Assembly (NCBI GenBank): GCA_030583925.1
Contig: CP129482.1
Coordinates: 496,001-560,000, forward strand
Reading direction: 5' to 3'
Length of the DNA stretch: 64,000 bases
DNA from: Anaerolineales bacterium
Lineage (GTDB): Bacteria > Chloroflexota > Anaerolineae > Anaerolineales > Villigracilaceae
A program made the translations under genes and the position numbers. Shown in pieces: positions 36,055 through 43,417 of the stretch. Within the stretch, counting starts at the first letter, position 1; every line of letters starts with the position of its first letter. Under the pieces are notes generated by a model. That model saw only the letters and a list, made by a program, of their open reading frames with translations. It was not told the origin of the DNA and made no database searches.

Positions 36055-36915
36055 ATGATACTCGTAACAGGCGCAGGCGGTAAAACGGGCAAAGCGATCA
36101 TCAAGACGCTTTCGGGAGTTGAGTCTGTCTGCGCGTTTGTTCGGCGGGAAGAAAACGTTTCAATCTTGCAGTCGCTTGGCGTTGAGAATGTCGTTGTCGG
36201 TGACCTGCTCGATAAATCGGCGCTTCGCTCGGCACTGAAAGGCATACGGGCGATCTATCACATTTGCCCGAATATGAGTCCCGATGAAGAGACAATTGGC
36301 AGATTGATAATAGATGAAGCAAAGAAGGCTGGCGTTGAGCATTTCGTCTATCATTCGGTTCTGCATCCGCAAATTGAAGCGATGAACCATCACTGGCAGA
36401 AAATGCGCGTGGAGGAGGCGCTGTTCGAGTCGGGGATTCCTTTCACCATCCTGCAGCCTGCGCCGTATATGCAAAATCTGCTGGTGGGCTGGAAGAGTAT
36501 TGTTGAAGAGGGCGTGTTGCGCATGCCGTATTCGGTCGAAGCGAAATTCAGTTTCGTTGACCTGGACGATGTGGCGGAGGCGGCGAAAATCGTGTTGACC
36601 GAATCGACTTACGTCGGCGCGGTGTATGAGTTGGCGGGAACTTCACCTGTGTCGCATGCTGAGGTGACGAAGCAGTTTGAAGGGAGGTTGAATCGTCCTG
36701 TCCGCGCGGAGAAAATTGAGATTCAAGAGTGGAGATCACGTGCGGGTAATCTGAGCGAGTACGCGCGTGAGAATCTGATCAGAATATTTGAGTATTACGA
36801 CAAATGGGGTTTGGCTGGGAATTCAAATGTGTTGACGTGGCTTTTGAAGAGAGAGCCGAGTTCTTTTGAAAATTTTATTGCGAGGGCGGTGAAGGAAAAC
36901 AATGCAAAGCATTAA
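36055..36915 (+). CDS. NmrA-like NAD(P)-binding protein
   Basis: A 286-residue atypical short-chain dehydrogenase of the NmrA/QorB kind. It begins MILVTGAGGKTGKAIIKTL, a Rossmann motif with GxxGxxG; RREEN marks the cofactor-binding loop. It may be a redox sensor or an NAD(P)H-dependent oxidoreductase. GATAAT lies 7 bases upstream of ATG 36055 and no ribosome binding site is seen, which suggests a leaderless start there; ATG 36046 overlaps the -10 and is unlikely. It overlaps the DUF2877 gene by 14 bases. Confidence 0.85.
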   Translation: MILVTGAGGKTGKAIIKTLSGVESVCAFVRREENVSILQSLGVENVVVGDLLDKSALRSALKGIRAIYHICPNMSPDEETIGRLIIDEAKKAGVEHFVYHSVLHPQIEAMNHHWQKMRVEEALFESGIPFTILQPAPYMQNLLVGWKSIVEEGVLRMPYSVEAKFSFVDLDDVAEAAKIVLTESTYVGAVYELAGTSPVSHAEVTKQFEGRLNRPVRAEKIEIQEWRSRAGNLSEYARENLIRIFEYYDKWGLAGNSNVLTWLLKREPSSFENFIARAVKENNAKH

Positions 36916-37705
36916 TGTTCTTTCTCACACTGAAAACGTGACGCATTGGCTGGCAAATTCCAATCAGCCCAAAATATTGCATGTGTTCGATGAGGTGTGT
37001 AATTTGATCAATGAGAATAAAGAGATTCTTTCCATCGTCCATGCAGGGATTGGCAACGGTCCCTTCAATCTGGTCGTTGAAGATACGGTTATATTTACAC
37101 GGAGCCTTGATGCAGAATCAAAAGTTTCCATTCAAGAAAAGGGAATATTGCTTGGAGATATAGAAATTTCATTTTCCCGCTCACAACTGTGGAATCCCAT
37201 CCCAGATTGGAGCGAGTTGAGAAACAAGAAGGACGAAATCGCAAATCGGTTGTCGTTGCTGCCAATCGAGATTGAGGATGAGTCTATTCTCCAATTCTCT
37301 AATTCTCTAATCGGCGCGCTTATCACAGCGGATGCGCAAACCGCAAAAGCCGCCGCATCGAAACTTGCTGGGCTTGGAATCGGTCTCACCCCCGCTGGCG
37401 ATGATGTTCTGATGGGAGCCATGCACGCGGCGTGGATCATTCATCCGCAAGGCGTGGCGAGAAAAATTACCGAAGAAATTGTACGTGTTGCTGTGCCCTT
37501 GACCACGTCGCTTTCGGGAGCATGGCTAAAGTCGGCGGCGAGAGGCGAAGCGGGGGAACTCTGGCATGACTTCTTTGACGCGCTACTTGAAGATAAAAAC
37601 ATCTACGTGCCGATGAGCAGAATACTGTCCGTTGGCGAAACATCAGGGTCAGACGCGCTGAGGGGATTTTTCGGTGTGTTCTATTCCGTAAGAACAATGT
37701 TTTGA
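36902..37705 (+). CDS. DUF2877 protein (YlbF/AllH-like)
   Basis: A 267-residue DUF2877 protein. The conserved GLGIGLTPAGDDVLMGAMHAA lies near residues 156-176, and GPFNLVVED near 52-60. DUF2877 proteins accompany FdrA and DUF1116 proteins; all three families occur in this window, although this gene is 11 kb from the other two. AAGGA precedes the ATG. A family C insert is in frame at about residues 129-137 (SILQFSNSL). A role with the catabolic cluster is inferred. Confidence 0.82.
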   Translation: MQSINVLSHTENVTHWLANSNQPKILHVFDEVCNLINENKEILSIVHAGIGNGPFNLVVEDTVIFTRSLDAESKVSIQEKGILLGDIEISFSRSQLWNPIPDWSELRNKKDEIANRLSLLPIEIEDESILQFSNSLIGALITADAQTAKAAASKLAGLGIGLTPAGDDVLMGAMHAAWIIHPQGVARKITEEIVRVAVPLTTSLSGAWLKSAARGEAGELWHDFFDALLEDKNIYVPMSRILSVGETSGSDALRGFFGVFYSVRTMF

Positions 37706-38073
37706 TAACATAGAGCGCGATGTATAGCCGCGCATGTAGGAATCTTCGATAAAAGAGGCGCAATGCTGAGTAAAAGTGCTACAATTTCTGGCAAGGGTTT
37801 TTTCGTGTAGGTCGAATTGCGAAAGGCGCCGCTTTGCTCGAAACGCCGTACTTTATTCGCTTCATTTTGACGGATCGGTTCTTTGGCGTTTGGCGGGGTA
37901 AGCCGCAGAGATCACAGGGAAAATGAGCTTTTGAGCTTTTTCTCAAAGGTCTCTGCCGTCTCGCGCTGTCGTGTTCGTGGCGCGAATAGAGCGCGCTCTC
38001 TGTGGCAGTTTCATCCACCTAATCCCAAAGAGCCGGCGAATCTATCGAACAGAGCACATTGTAATTTTCTCCG
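37706..38073. other. Intergenic region with promoter-like site and family E repeat
   Basis: No gene seen in 368 bases. TGCTACAAT (37777-37785) is an extended -10-like site on the plus strand. A family E block occupies 37900-38007: CGCAGAGATCACAGGG...GCTCTCTGTGGC with an inner GAGCTTTTGAGC inversion. A short pyrimidine/purine stretch follows. TAATTT, 6 bases before the next start codon, suggests a leaderless glycosyltransferase mRNA. Confidence 0.55.
37900..38007. repeat. Family E repeat
   Basis: GCCGCAGAGATCACAG and CTCTCTGTGGC ends with inner inversions. Confidence 0.7.
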
Positions 38074-39351
38074 ATGAAAATAGCGCTGATCAACCAAGCC
38101 TTTGTTTCGCCCGATGAGCCGGGACATACGCGTCATTTCGAGATGGCGAAATTTTTGCAATCGCATGGACACGAACTCGTCATCGTTGCGAGCGATTTGA
38201 ATTATCAAACGGGTCAGCGCACGGTAACGCGCAAAGGACTCTTTGCCGAGCAGATCATTGACGACGTGAAAATTTATCGTTCGTATATTTTCCCTGCGTT
38301 GCATCGCAGTTATTTTTGGCGAGTGATTTCTTTTTTTAGTTTCATGTTCAGTTCGGTGTGGACCGCGCTGCGAGTTGACAATGTGGATTTGGTGATGGGC
38401 ACGTCGCCGCCGATCTTTCAAGCGGTCTCGGCGTGGTTTGTTTCACTCATCCGCCGCAAACCGTTCCTGCTCGAAGTGCGCGACTTGTGGCCCGAGTTCG
38501 GTGTGAGCATGGGTGTGTTGAAGAATTCTGTGGTCATTACGTTGGCTCGCTGGCTGGAGAAATTTTTGTATGCCCAAGCGACGCATATTCTGGTGAATTC
38601 GCCCGCCTACAAAGATTACATGATCGGCAAAGGCGTGCCCGAGAAGAAAATTACCTTCATCCCCTACGGCACAGACGTGGATATGTTCAATCCGCAGGTG
38701 GATGGCTCGTCCATTCGGAGGGAGTTAGGGTTGGAGGATAAGTTCGTTGTCTTGTACGCAGGCGCGCTAGGTCAGGCAAACGACATTGACACGATTCTCC
38801 GCGCGGCGGAGAGAATTAGCCACAGAGAACGCAGAGAAAAAGAGAATTTCTCAGAGAACTCGGTGGGCTCTGTGGCTAAGCAAAGAGTTTGTTTTGTGTT
38901 GTTTGGCGACGGCAAAGAACGGACTCGCTTGCAAACCGAAGCGGAGCGGATGAAATTGACGAACGTCATCTTCGCAGGTGTGCGCGCAAAAAAAGAAATG
39001 CCGCGCGTCGTCGCCTCGGCAGATGTTTGTCTCGCCATCTTGCAAGATGTCCCGATGTTCCGCACGACCTATCCGAACAAAGTTTTCGATTACATGGCGG
39101 CGGGACGCGCCACTGTGCTGGTCATTGACGGCATCACGCGCACGTTGATCGATGAATCGGGTGGGGGAGTATTTGTCCAGCCTGGGAATGATGAGTCGCT
39201 GGCAAACACAATTTTAGAATTGTCAAACGATTCAGCACGCGTCAAGCAAATGGGACAATCTGCTCGCGAGTATTTGGTCAAGCATCTCGATCGGCGCGAT
39301 AAGTTGAATGAAACGCTGGGACTACTCGAGGCTTTGGTGAAAAGGAATTAG
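38074..39351 (+). CDS. Glycosyltransferase family 4 protein
   Basis: A 425-residue GT-B glycosyltransferase (WbuB-like). N-terminal MKIALINQAF, middle EVRDLWPEFGVSMG and C-terminal VFDYMAAGRATVLVID with the GT4 EX7E-like region are visible. It transfers a sugar to a lipid-linked or cell-surface polysaccharide precursor. A 21-codon family E repeat is in frame at about residues 248-268 (SHRERREKENFSENSVGSVAK) within the linker between the two domains. The stop codon TAG overlaps the start of another E element. It is the first of the polysaccharide genes. Confidence 0.9.
   Translation: MKIALINQAFVSPDEPGHTRHFEMAKFLQSHGHELVIVASDLNYQTGQRTVTRKGLFAEQIIDDVKIYRSYIFPALHRSYFWRVISFFSFMFSSVWTALRVDNVDLVMGTSPPIFQAVSAWFVSLIRRKPFLLEVRDLWPEFGVSMGVLKNSVVITLARWLEKFLYAQATHILVNSPAYKDYMIGKGVPEKKITFIPYGTDVDMFNPQVDGSSIRRELGLEDKFVVLYAGALGQANDIDTILRAAERISHRERREKENFSENSVGSVAKQRVCFVLFGDGKERTRLQTEAERMKLTNVIFAGVRAKKEMPRVVASADVCLAILQDVPMFRTTYPNKVFDYMAAGRATVLVIDGITRTLIDESGGGVFVQPGNDESLANTILELSNDSARVKQMGQSAREYLVKHLDRRDKLNETLGLLEALVKRN
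38817..38879. repeat. Family E repeat inside the glycosyltransferase gene
   Basis: AGCCACAGAGAACGCAGAG ... GGGCTCTGTGGCT: 63 bases, exactly 21 codons, inverted ends. Confidence 0.85.
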
Positions 39352-39421
39352 CCGCAGAGACACTGAGACGCGGAGAAATTTTATAGATTTTTTTCTGTGC
39401 TCTCTGTGTCTCTGTGGCAAA
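39350..39421. repeat. Family E repeat at the glycosyltransferase stop
   Basis: AGCCGCAGAGACACTGAGAC ... CTCTGTGTCTCTGTGGCAA. The AG of the TAG stop is the first base pair of the element. Confidence 0.85.
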
Positions 39422-39428
39422 AAATTTT

Positions 39429-40322
39429 ATGAAAATCTTCGTCACAGGCGCGACGGGCTTCACGGGCGCACGCGTCGTCCCTCTTTTGCTCAAAAACGGA
39501 TATGAAGTCCGTTGTTTGTATCGCGCCACAAGCGATCGTTCGGTTATCCTGCCCGCGTTAGAGAACGCGGACTACGCAAAAAATATTGAATGGACGCTGG
39601 GCGAGTTGTCGGATACCGCGTCTTTGACCACCACCATGCAAGGCGCGGACGCGCTCGTCAACATCGCCTCACTTGGCTTCGGTCACGCGGATTCGATCAT
39701 CTGTGCCGCAAAAGACGCGGGCATTAAGCGTGCGATCTTTATCAGCACGACCGCCATATTTACTCAATTGAACGCCAGAAGCAAGAAAGTCCGCGTGGCG
39801 GCGGAGCTTGCCATCGAAACCAGCGGACTGAAATACACCATCCTCCGCCCGACGATGATCTACGGCAGTCCACGCGACCGCAACATGTGGCGATTGATTC
39901 GATTTGTCCGATATTCGCCGATTGTCCCTGTCTTTGGCGACGGCAATTCCCTGCAACAACCCATCCACGTGGACGATGTCGCCGCGGCGATTCTTGGTTG
40001 CCTCAAAGCGGACATCACCATTGGCAAGAGTTACAACATCGCAGGGAAACATCCGCTGACGTACAACCAAGTCATTGATACGATTGCCCGCCAGATGAAC
40101 AAGCGCGTCTGGAAACTTCACATCCCCTCGAAGCCTGTCGTAGCCTTGCTCTCGCTCCTCGAGCGGATTCGCATCCCGTTTCCCATCAAAGCGGAACAAG
40201 TCCTGCGGCTGAATGAAAACAAAAATTTCAGTTACGCCGACGCGCAAAGGGATTTTGGGTTCAGTCCGCTGGAGTTTGAGGAGGGGATAGGTAGGGGGTT
40301 GAGGGAAAGCAAAAGGGTATAA
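39429..40322 (+). CDS. NAD-dependent epimerase/dehydratase
   Basis: A 297-residue extended short-chain dehydrogenase. MKIFVTGATGFTGARVVPLLL is the NAD-binding site. A TTAIFTQLNARSKKVRVAAE stretch lacks the classic YxxxK, so activity as a sugar epimerase is uncertain, but ILRPTMIYGSPRDRNMWRL and QQPIHVDDVA are typical of the family. The ATG at 39429 is chosen because the frame upstream is repeat-derived. The 3' end is repeated at 40847-40900, downstream of the DUF4160-DUF2442 pair. Confidence 0.85.
   Translation: MKIFVTGATGFTGARVVPLLLKNGYEVRCLYRATSDRSVILPALENADYAKNIEWTLGELSDTASLTTTMQGADALVNIASLGFGHADSIICAAKDAGIKRAIFISTTAIFTQLNARSKKVRVAAELAIETSGLKYTILRPTMIYGSPRDRNMWRLIRFVRYSPIVPVFGDGNSLQQPIHVDDVAAAILGCLKADITIGKSYNIAGKHPLTYNQVIDTIARQMNKRVWKLHIPSKPVVALLSLLERIRIPFPIKAEQVLRLNENKNFSYADAQRDFGFSPLEFEEGIGRGLRESKRV
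40236..40290. repeat. Direct repeat, left copy (end of the epimerase gene)
   Basis: A roughly 54-base segment starting GCCGACGCGCAA and containing TTTTGGGTTCAGTCCGCTGG recurs at 40847-40900 with a few mismatches. Confidence 0.85.
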
Positions 40323-40329
40323 TCTGGAA

Positions 40330-40569
40330 ATGCCCACAGTCAAGATCATTGGACGCCATCGTTTTTTCTTATTTAGCAAGGAAAATAACGAACCACCGCA
40401 CATCCACGTGGAAAGCGCCGAAAACGCCGCAAAGTTTTGGCTTTCGCCGATTGAACTGGCATGGGCAGTCGGATATAATTCAAAGGAACTTCGTCAGGTT
40501 CGTGAGTTAGTGGAAGAAAATGCGGATTTCTTCCTGGAGAAATGGTATGAACAGCCTCGAAACACATAG
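40330..40569 (+). CDS. DUF4160-family protein
   Basis: A 79-residue DUF4160 protein: PTVKIIGRHRFFLFSKENNEPPHIHVESAENAAKFWLSPIELAW. The function is unknown. It is a second copy in the window of the family at 35153 with a different partner. No ribosome binding site is seen; TATAAT (40318-40323) lies exactly 6 bases before the ATG, so a leaderless transcript is likely. It overlaps the DUF2442 gene by 23 bases. Confidence 0.88.
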   Translation: MPTVKIIGRHRFFLFSKENNEPPHIHVESAENAAKFWLSPIELAWAVGYNSKELRQVRELVEENADFFLEKWYEQPRNT

Positions 40570-40792
40570 CCCCACATCGGTTCTGGCAATGGGCGTCCGT
40601 TTTACGGAGGATGCCTTGCTCGTCAATCTTTCTGATGGACGGGAAGTTTCGGTTCCATTGGAGTGGTTTCCTCGCCTCCGAAATGCCACACCTGAACAGC
40701 GCAACAAATGGCGTTTCATTGCGCGTGGAATCGGCATTCACTGGGAGGAAATTGACGAAGATATTGCAGTGACCACCCTCTTGCGTGTGTAA
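40547..40792 (+). CDS. DUF2442-family protein
   Basis: An 81-residue DUF2442 protein. The family pattern is visible: VRFTEDALLVNLSDGREVSVPLEWFPRLRNATPEQRNKW...GIGIHWEEIDEDIAVTTLL. It pairs with DUF4160 genes across many genomes, in a toxin-antitoxin-like layout; no activity is established. ATG 40547 has GAGAAATGG upstream. A terminator follows. Confidence 0.88.
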   Translation: MNSLETHSPTSVLAMGVRFTEDALLVNLSDGREVSVPLEWFPRLRNATPEQRNKWRFIARGIGIHWEEIDEDIAVTTLLRV

Positions 40793-40798
40793 CTTGGA

Positions 40799-40838
40799 AC
40801 TCGGAGATTTTGCAAAGCAGGTCTCCGAGTTTTTGTTT
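40799..40838 (+). terminator. Intrinsic terminator after the DUF4160-DUF2442 pair
   Basis: ACTCGGAGA / TCTCCGAGT hairpin followed by TTTTTGTTT. Confidence 0.85.
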
Positions 40839-40846
40839 GCGCGGAT

Positions 40847-40900
40847 GCCGACGCGCAACGGTATTTTGGGTTCAGTCCGCTGGTGTTTGAGGAGGGATAG
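40847..40900. repeat. Direct repeat, right copy
   Basis: Imperfect copy of 40236-40290 (GCCGACGCGCAAC...GGGTTCAGTCCGCTGG), no longer part of a gene. The pair at 40330-40792 lies between the two copies. Confidence 0.85.
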
Positions 40901-40949
40901 GAGTGGAGATGAGCAGAGCCCATTAATATAATAACTCTGAATTTGGGGC

Positions 40950-40978
40950 TTGACTCCATTGAACGCATGTGCTAAGAT
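40950..40978 (+). promoter_or_regulatory. Promoter of the AIPR-family gene
   Basis: TTGACT, 17-base spacer, TAAGAT, 90 bases upstream of the start at 41069. Confidence 0.65.
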
Positions 40979-41068
40979 CGCAATTGACGATGCTGTTGTA
41001 GCTTGTTACTTGTTGTAGGTGAAAGCCTCAGCAAGGTGGTTAAGAAAAATCTTACCAAGGAGAAAACT

Positions 41069-42256
41069 ATGTCCCCCAAATCTACATTTACGTTTCCTGT
41101 TGTTTCCTTTCGCCATTTGGATACACCTTTCCAAAGGCAAGGGTACCGCGATTATTTTGCGGTAGTTGATACAAGTCATCTGCCTAATCTTTCTGATTGG
41201 CGAAAGATTAATGTCCGTGACCCCAAACTGACGGGTGCAGTGCCTGAAGCTATACGTGAAAGTTTCCGCGGCAAACCTGATATGTTTGTGTTCTTAAATC
41301 GCGGAATTGTAATCGCCGTTGATAAGGTAGAGTTCGACAATCGGTCATCCACTGTTACGATGACGCTTGCGGATCCGCGTCGTCATGGGTTGTTAGATGG
41401 TGGACACACCTATAATATTATGATGCAAGAAATTGAAAATATTACAGAACCTCAATATGTGCGACTGGAGTTCTTAGAAGGTTTCGATCAGGATAATATT
41501 ATAGAAATAGTCGACGCTCGAAACACATCTAATCAGGTGAAAGATCAAAGTTTGATGAACTTAGCAGGTGAGTTTGATAAGTTAAAGGCAGCATTGAAGG
41601 GAACACCGTATACTGACCAAATTGCTTTCAAAGAGTATGAATTTGACAATGAAGGAAGCCCTAAACCTATCGATGTGAGAGAGGTCGTCGCTATACTTAC
41701 AGCGTTTGACAAAGAAAATTTTGACGACTCAGTGCATCCGATTAACTCGTATAGATCTAAGACGGCATGCCTTAAGCACTTTGAGAATCACAAAACTGCG
41801 TATCAAAAAATTTACCCGCTGGCTAAGGAGATTCTTGCACTGTTCGATCATATACGTGATCAATTACCTGATCTCTATAACAAAGTGCGTGGTCAGACTG
41901 GCAATGTATCGGGCGGTAAATTTGGGAAATTAACAGGGGTTGCTGTCTATGATGGAAAGAGGTCACAACGGCTTCACTTCATCGGGAAGAATTCGAAGTA
42001 TGGTGTTCCTGACGGTTTCACCTACCCTGTACTTGGTGCCTTTCGTGCTCTACTTGAAGAGAAGAATGGTCAGTACGTATGGGGTAAAGGTTTGAATCCT
42101 GTCGAGTTGCTGAAAGGTACCTTGGGTCTAAAACTTGCAGATACTATTGGAAACTTTGCGCTGGAAGCTCAGAACCCATCAAAGACAGGCAAATCACCAT
42201 TGGTTTGGCAAGCCTGTTATCAGTCAGCTCAAGTTGTCTACTTGAAAACCAAGTAG
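41069..42256 (+). CDS. AIPR-family (abortive infection phage resistance) protein
   Basis: A 395-residue protein that fits the AIPR family: FVFLNRGIVIAVDKVEFD, LLDGGHTYNIMMQ and VRLEFLEGFDQDNIIEIVDARNTSNQVKDQSL. AIPR proteins are linked with abortive infection systems, mechanism not established. The start is ATG 41069, with AAGGAG 7 bases upstream; the longer frame to 41003 has no support. AT-rich with its own promoter and terminator, so it is a self-contained accessory gene. It lies just after the second direct repeat of the DUF4160 module. A role in phage defence is inferred. Confidence 0.75.
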   Translation: MSPKSTFTFPVVSFRHLDTPFQRQGYRDYFAVVDTSHLPNLSDWRKINVRDPKLTGAVPEAIRESFRGKPDMFVFLNRGIVIAVDKVEFDNRSSTVTMTLADPRRHGLLDGGHTYNIMMQEIENITEPQYVRLEFLEGFDQDNIIEIVDARNTSNQVKDQSLMNLAGEFDKLKAALKGTPYTDQIAFKEYEFDNEGSPKPIDVREVVAILTAFDKENFDDSVHPINSYRSKTACLKHFENHKTAYQKIYPLAKEILALFDHIRDQLPDLYNKVRGQTGNVSGGKFGKLTGVAVYDGKRSQRLHFIGKNSKYGVPDGFTYPVLGAFRALLEEKNGQYVWGKGLNPVELLKGTLGLKLADTIGNFALEAQNPSKTGKSPLVWQACYQSAQVVYLKTK

Positions 42257-42293
42257 TCAGAGCATAAATTCGGAAAACTACAACGGCATCCGA

Positions 42294-42330
42294 AAAAACT
42301 CACAGAGAAAATCTGTGAGTTTTATTTTTA
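42294..42330 (+). terminator. Intrinsic terminator after the AIPR-family gene
   Basis: AACTCACAGA / TCTGTGAGTT with a GAAAA loop, then TTATTTTT. Confidence 0.9.
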
Positions 42331-42361
42331 GTCAATATCATTTCTCGTTTACAATCATCCC

Positions 42362-43372
42362 GTGACTCACCTCCTCTTCATCCTCCTCACCATCCTCTCC
42401 TACCTCCTCGTCACCTTGATACGCAGGTATGCCGAGCGACGTCAAATCATAGATCATCCCAACGAACGCAGTTCGCACGTCACGCCGACGCCGCGGGGGG
42501 GCGGGCTGGCGATCGTCGTCCTGACGGTCGGGTCAGCCGTATGGGCGATGAGAACCGTGCAGTTGAGTCACGCGTTGGTGTATCTTGCGTGCGGAGTCGT
42601 CATTGCGATTCTCGGTTGGCGCGACGATCTCCATTCGCTATCGGCGCGCGTCCGCTTTGCGGTGCAGGGAATCGTCGCGGCGGTTTCGATCTATGGCTTG
42701 GGATATTTCAAGGTCGTCACGATTCCGCTGTTCGGCGAATTGCATTTGGGCGCGGTGGGAATCGTCATCACGTTTTTGTGGATCGTGGGACTCATCAACG
42801 CGTACAACTTCATGGACGGCATTGACGGCATCGCGGGCGGCGTGGCGTTGGCGGGCGCGTTCGGCTGGATGGCGCTCGCATCGAACACGCACAACGATTT
42901 TGTGTTTTCGCTGGCGCTGGTTGTTGCCGCAAGTAGTTTGGGTTTTCTCGGACACAATTGGTCGCCCGCAAAAATTTTTATGGGCGACGTTGCCAGCACA
43001 TTTCTCGGTTACACGTTTGCGGTGTTGCCGCTTCTTTCCGCAACGCAAGGCGGCGACGCGCTCCTGATCGGCACGCTGTTGATGTGGACGTTCATCATGG
43101 ACGCGGGCGTCACGTTCATTCGCCGCGCGCTCAATCGTGAAAACGTGTTTGAGTCGCATCGCACGCATTTGTATCAACGGCTCGTCATCGGCGGGTATCC
43201 GCATCACATTATCAGCACGTTGTATCTCATGCTCACGTTGCTTGCGGGCGCGCTTGCATACGAATGGTCGCAGGGCAGTCGCCTCGCCCCTCCGCTGATC
43301 ATCATCGGACTTCCGCTCATTTGGATTCTCCTCTCACGCCATGCGAAATCGTTAAACACGAAGGGGAATTAA
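42362..43372 (+). CDS. WecA/MraY-type glycosyl-1-phosphate transferase
   Basis: A 336-residue membrane protein with about 10 segments, of the polyprenyl-phosphate N-acetylhexosamine-1-phosphate transferase family. DHPNERSSHVTPTPRGGG near residue 37-54 and YNFMDGIDGIAGG near 140-152 are the substrate and Mg sites. It starts a lipid-linked polysaccharide. GTG at 42362 is the first start; TACAAT lies 6 bases upstream, so a leaderless mRNA is likely. Its C-terminus NTKGN and the stop fall in a family E repeat. Confidence 0.9.
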   Translation: MTHLLFILLTILSYLLVTLIRRYAERRQIIDHPNERSSHVTPTPRGGGLAIVVLTVGSAVWAMRTVQLSHALVYLACGVVIAILGWRDDLHSLSARVRFAVQGIVAAVSIYGLGYFKVVTIPLFGELHLGAVGIVITFLWIVGLINAYNFMDGIDGIAGGVALAGAFGWMALASNTHNDFVFSLALVVAASSLGFLGHNWSPAKIFMGDVASTFLGYTFAVLPLLSATQGGDALLIGTLLMWTFIMDAGVTFIRRALNRENVFESHRTHLYQRLVIGGYPHHIISTLYLMLTLLAGALAYEWSQGSRLAPPLIIIGLPLIWILLSRHAKSLNTKGN

Positions 43373-43406
43373 AAAACTTTGTGACCTTCGTGTCCTTTGT
43401 GTTTAG
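43354..43406. repeat. Family E-like repeat at the glycosyl-1-phosphate transferase stop
   Basis: AACACGAAGGGGAATTAA...CTTCGTGTCCTTTGTGTTT; the stop codon TAA lies in the first arm. Confidence 0.75.
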
Positions 43407-43417
43407 AATCTTTTTTT

